A DNA stretch of 64,000 nt, from the NCBI RefSeq assembly GCF_003049525.1, contig NZ_PYWL01000003.1:310001-374000 (forward strand), read 5' to 3'. Positions within the stretch are counted from its first letter, which is position 1. The number at the start of each line of letters is the position of its first letter. A model generated the notes under the pieces. The model searched no databases. It saw nothing but the letters and a program-made list of their open reading frames with translations, and had not been told where the DNA came from. Source of the DNA: Lysinibacillus fusiformis. Lineage in GTDB: Bacteria; Bacillota; Bacilli; Bacillales_A; Planococcaceae. Positions 63,180-64,000 of this stretch are shown piece by piece. The position numbers and the translations under genes were made by a program.

Positions 63180-64000
63180 ATGAGAAAGGAAAATTGTGAC
63201 TTTAAAACTAGTTTTCTATCTGAAGCTGGGTCCTTTCTGCAAAATAAAGACTACTTTGCGTATACAGAACTCGATGATGTTGCTTGTTGGGTAGCCATAA
63301 AGGGCTTAGATGCGGATCAGGAAATTAGCAGTGCCGAGCTTGCAGTAAAGGCTATTTTGGAACGTTTTATGGAAAAACCAACTATGTCGAGAAGAAGTAT
63401 AAAAAAATATCTCAAGCATGCACAGAATATACTTCAAGCTCAAAGTTTACGTGTAAGATTGAAGGCTAGTGTTGTCATAGTTGTTTCGGATTATTCAAAG
63501 ATGATTGTGGCAGTAGCGGGAAATTCACGACTTTATCATTTCCGTAATGGCACATTAACCTACAAAAGCACGGACCAAAGTTTAGCACAGGAAATTGTGA
63601 ACAATCGAAATCGATCCTTAGATATTAGCCAGCATGAAGAGAGAGGGAATTTGCTAAATTATCTTGGTAAGCCAAATGATTTCCAACCATTTGTGTCTAA
63701 GAAAATGAAGCTCATGGATGGGGATGCCTTATTACTTTGTACGGCAGGATTCTGGGAAGATGTTAGTGAGATTGAGATGGCCGATGCACTTGAAGGTGCA
63801 AAGGATTCAGAACAATATACCGATTTATTGGAAGAAATTTTGTTAAGTAGACAAAGAAAAGTGGTAGAAAACTATACGGTTGCTGCAGTATTTGTTAATA
63901 AAGTTTATCAGGAAACAAATAAAAACAAGAAAAAGTATATAAAAATGATTGCTGCTGCATTAGTAGTAGCGTTGGTTGTAGGTGGTAGCACCATTTTTTA
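63180..64000 (+). CDS. PP2C-like protein lacking metal ligands, 3' end outside the window
   Basis: The first 273 residues are visible. A PP2C-shaped domain (about 10-240) keeps the fold landmarks but not the chemistry: ADG is IKG (40-42), GDS is GNS (114-116), SDG is TAG (188-190), and QDN is VEN (229-231). A membrane helix begins near 255 (MIAAALVVALVVGG), so a further extracellular or membrane part continues past the edge. It looks like a pseudophosphatase that binds phosphoprotein or scaffolds. AAGGAGGAG is 5 nt before the ATG. Confidence 0.72.
   Translation, partial: MRKENCDFKTSFLSEAGSFLQNKDYFAYTELDDVACWVAIKGLDADQEISSAELAVKAILERFMEKPTMSRRSIKKYLKHAQNILQAQSLRVRLKASVVIVVSDYSKMIVAVAGNSRLYHFRNGTLTYKSTDQSLAQEIVNNRNRSLDISQHEERGNLLNYLGKPNDFQPFVSKKMKLMDGDALLLCTAGFWEDVSEIEMADALEGAKDSEQYTDLLEEILLSRQRKVVENYTVAAVFVNKVYQETNKNKKKYIKMIAAALVVALVVGGSTIF

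Noticed and set aside
1..64000. CRISPR arrays, insertion sequences, prophage, tRNA or rRNA genes
   Set aside because: I looked for regular spaced repeats, transposase or integrase motifs and tRNA cloverleaf ends and found none.

Overview
The window comes from a low-GC Gram-positive bacterium of the Bacillaceae/Planococcaceae group, most likely Lysinibacillus or a close relative (inference). The grounds are AGGAGG-type ribosome sites with frequent TTG and GTG starts, T-box and glycine-riboswitch control, lipoprotein boxes, a comG competence operon, and long stretches of gene order matching the Bacillus subtilis yqf-yqg-yqh region (yqfW-ispG-yqfZ, sodA-pbpA-pst, rpmG-yqgN-yqgQ, LtaS-like/DUF2759/yqgX/DUF2626, comG, gcvT-gcvPA-gcvPB). 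I see no tRNA or rRNA genes, insertion sequences, prophage or CRISPR array.

Layout. 1-2 kb: the 5' part of serC (minus) and an isochorismatase-like hydrolase. 2.2-8.9 kb: a five-gene ydaJKLMN-type exopolysaccharide operon with a BcsA-like synthase, a BcsB-like partner and a c-di-GMP receptor that has lost its GGDEF active site but keeps the RxxD site. 9-20.6 kb: envelope and housekeeping genes (PCYCGC lipoprotein, YhgE/Pip protein, thioredoxin, ctaB, phosphoesterase, small regulators) and a MerR-CNNM transporter operon with unusual translation starts. 20.7-34.5 kb: isoprenoid synthesis (ispG), Na/phosphate transport, sodA, pbpA and the pstSCAB-phoU phosphate operon behind a long Pho box. 34.6-46.3 kb: a divergent von Willebrand-like protein, an MscS channel, Trp T-box-trpEG, rpmG, folate salvage, an LTA-synthase family enzyme, Tyr T-box-tyrS and yqgX. 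46.4-56.2 kb: a probable Fe-S regulator, comGA-GG, aroK, and a tandem glycine riboswitch driving the glycine cleavage operon.

56.3-64 kb, running off the right edge, is the most interesting part. It encodes a Ser/Thr kinase, a 722-residue protein that reads like a natural fusion of the small and large contractile-sheath subunits (TssB/VipA + TssC/VipB), an Hcp-like tube protein, a J-domain protein, a membrane FHA protein, a zinc-ribbon FHA protein, a membrane PP2C phosphatase and a second PP2C-like protein that has lost its metal ligands. Kinase + FHA + PP2C is the same parts list as the threonine-phosphorylation switch of proteobacterial type VI secretion. My reading is that this is the left half of a Gram-positive contractile injection-like system under phospho-control. 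Baseplate, spike and ATPase genes are not in view, so the assignment is a hypothesis.
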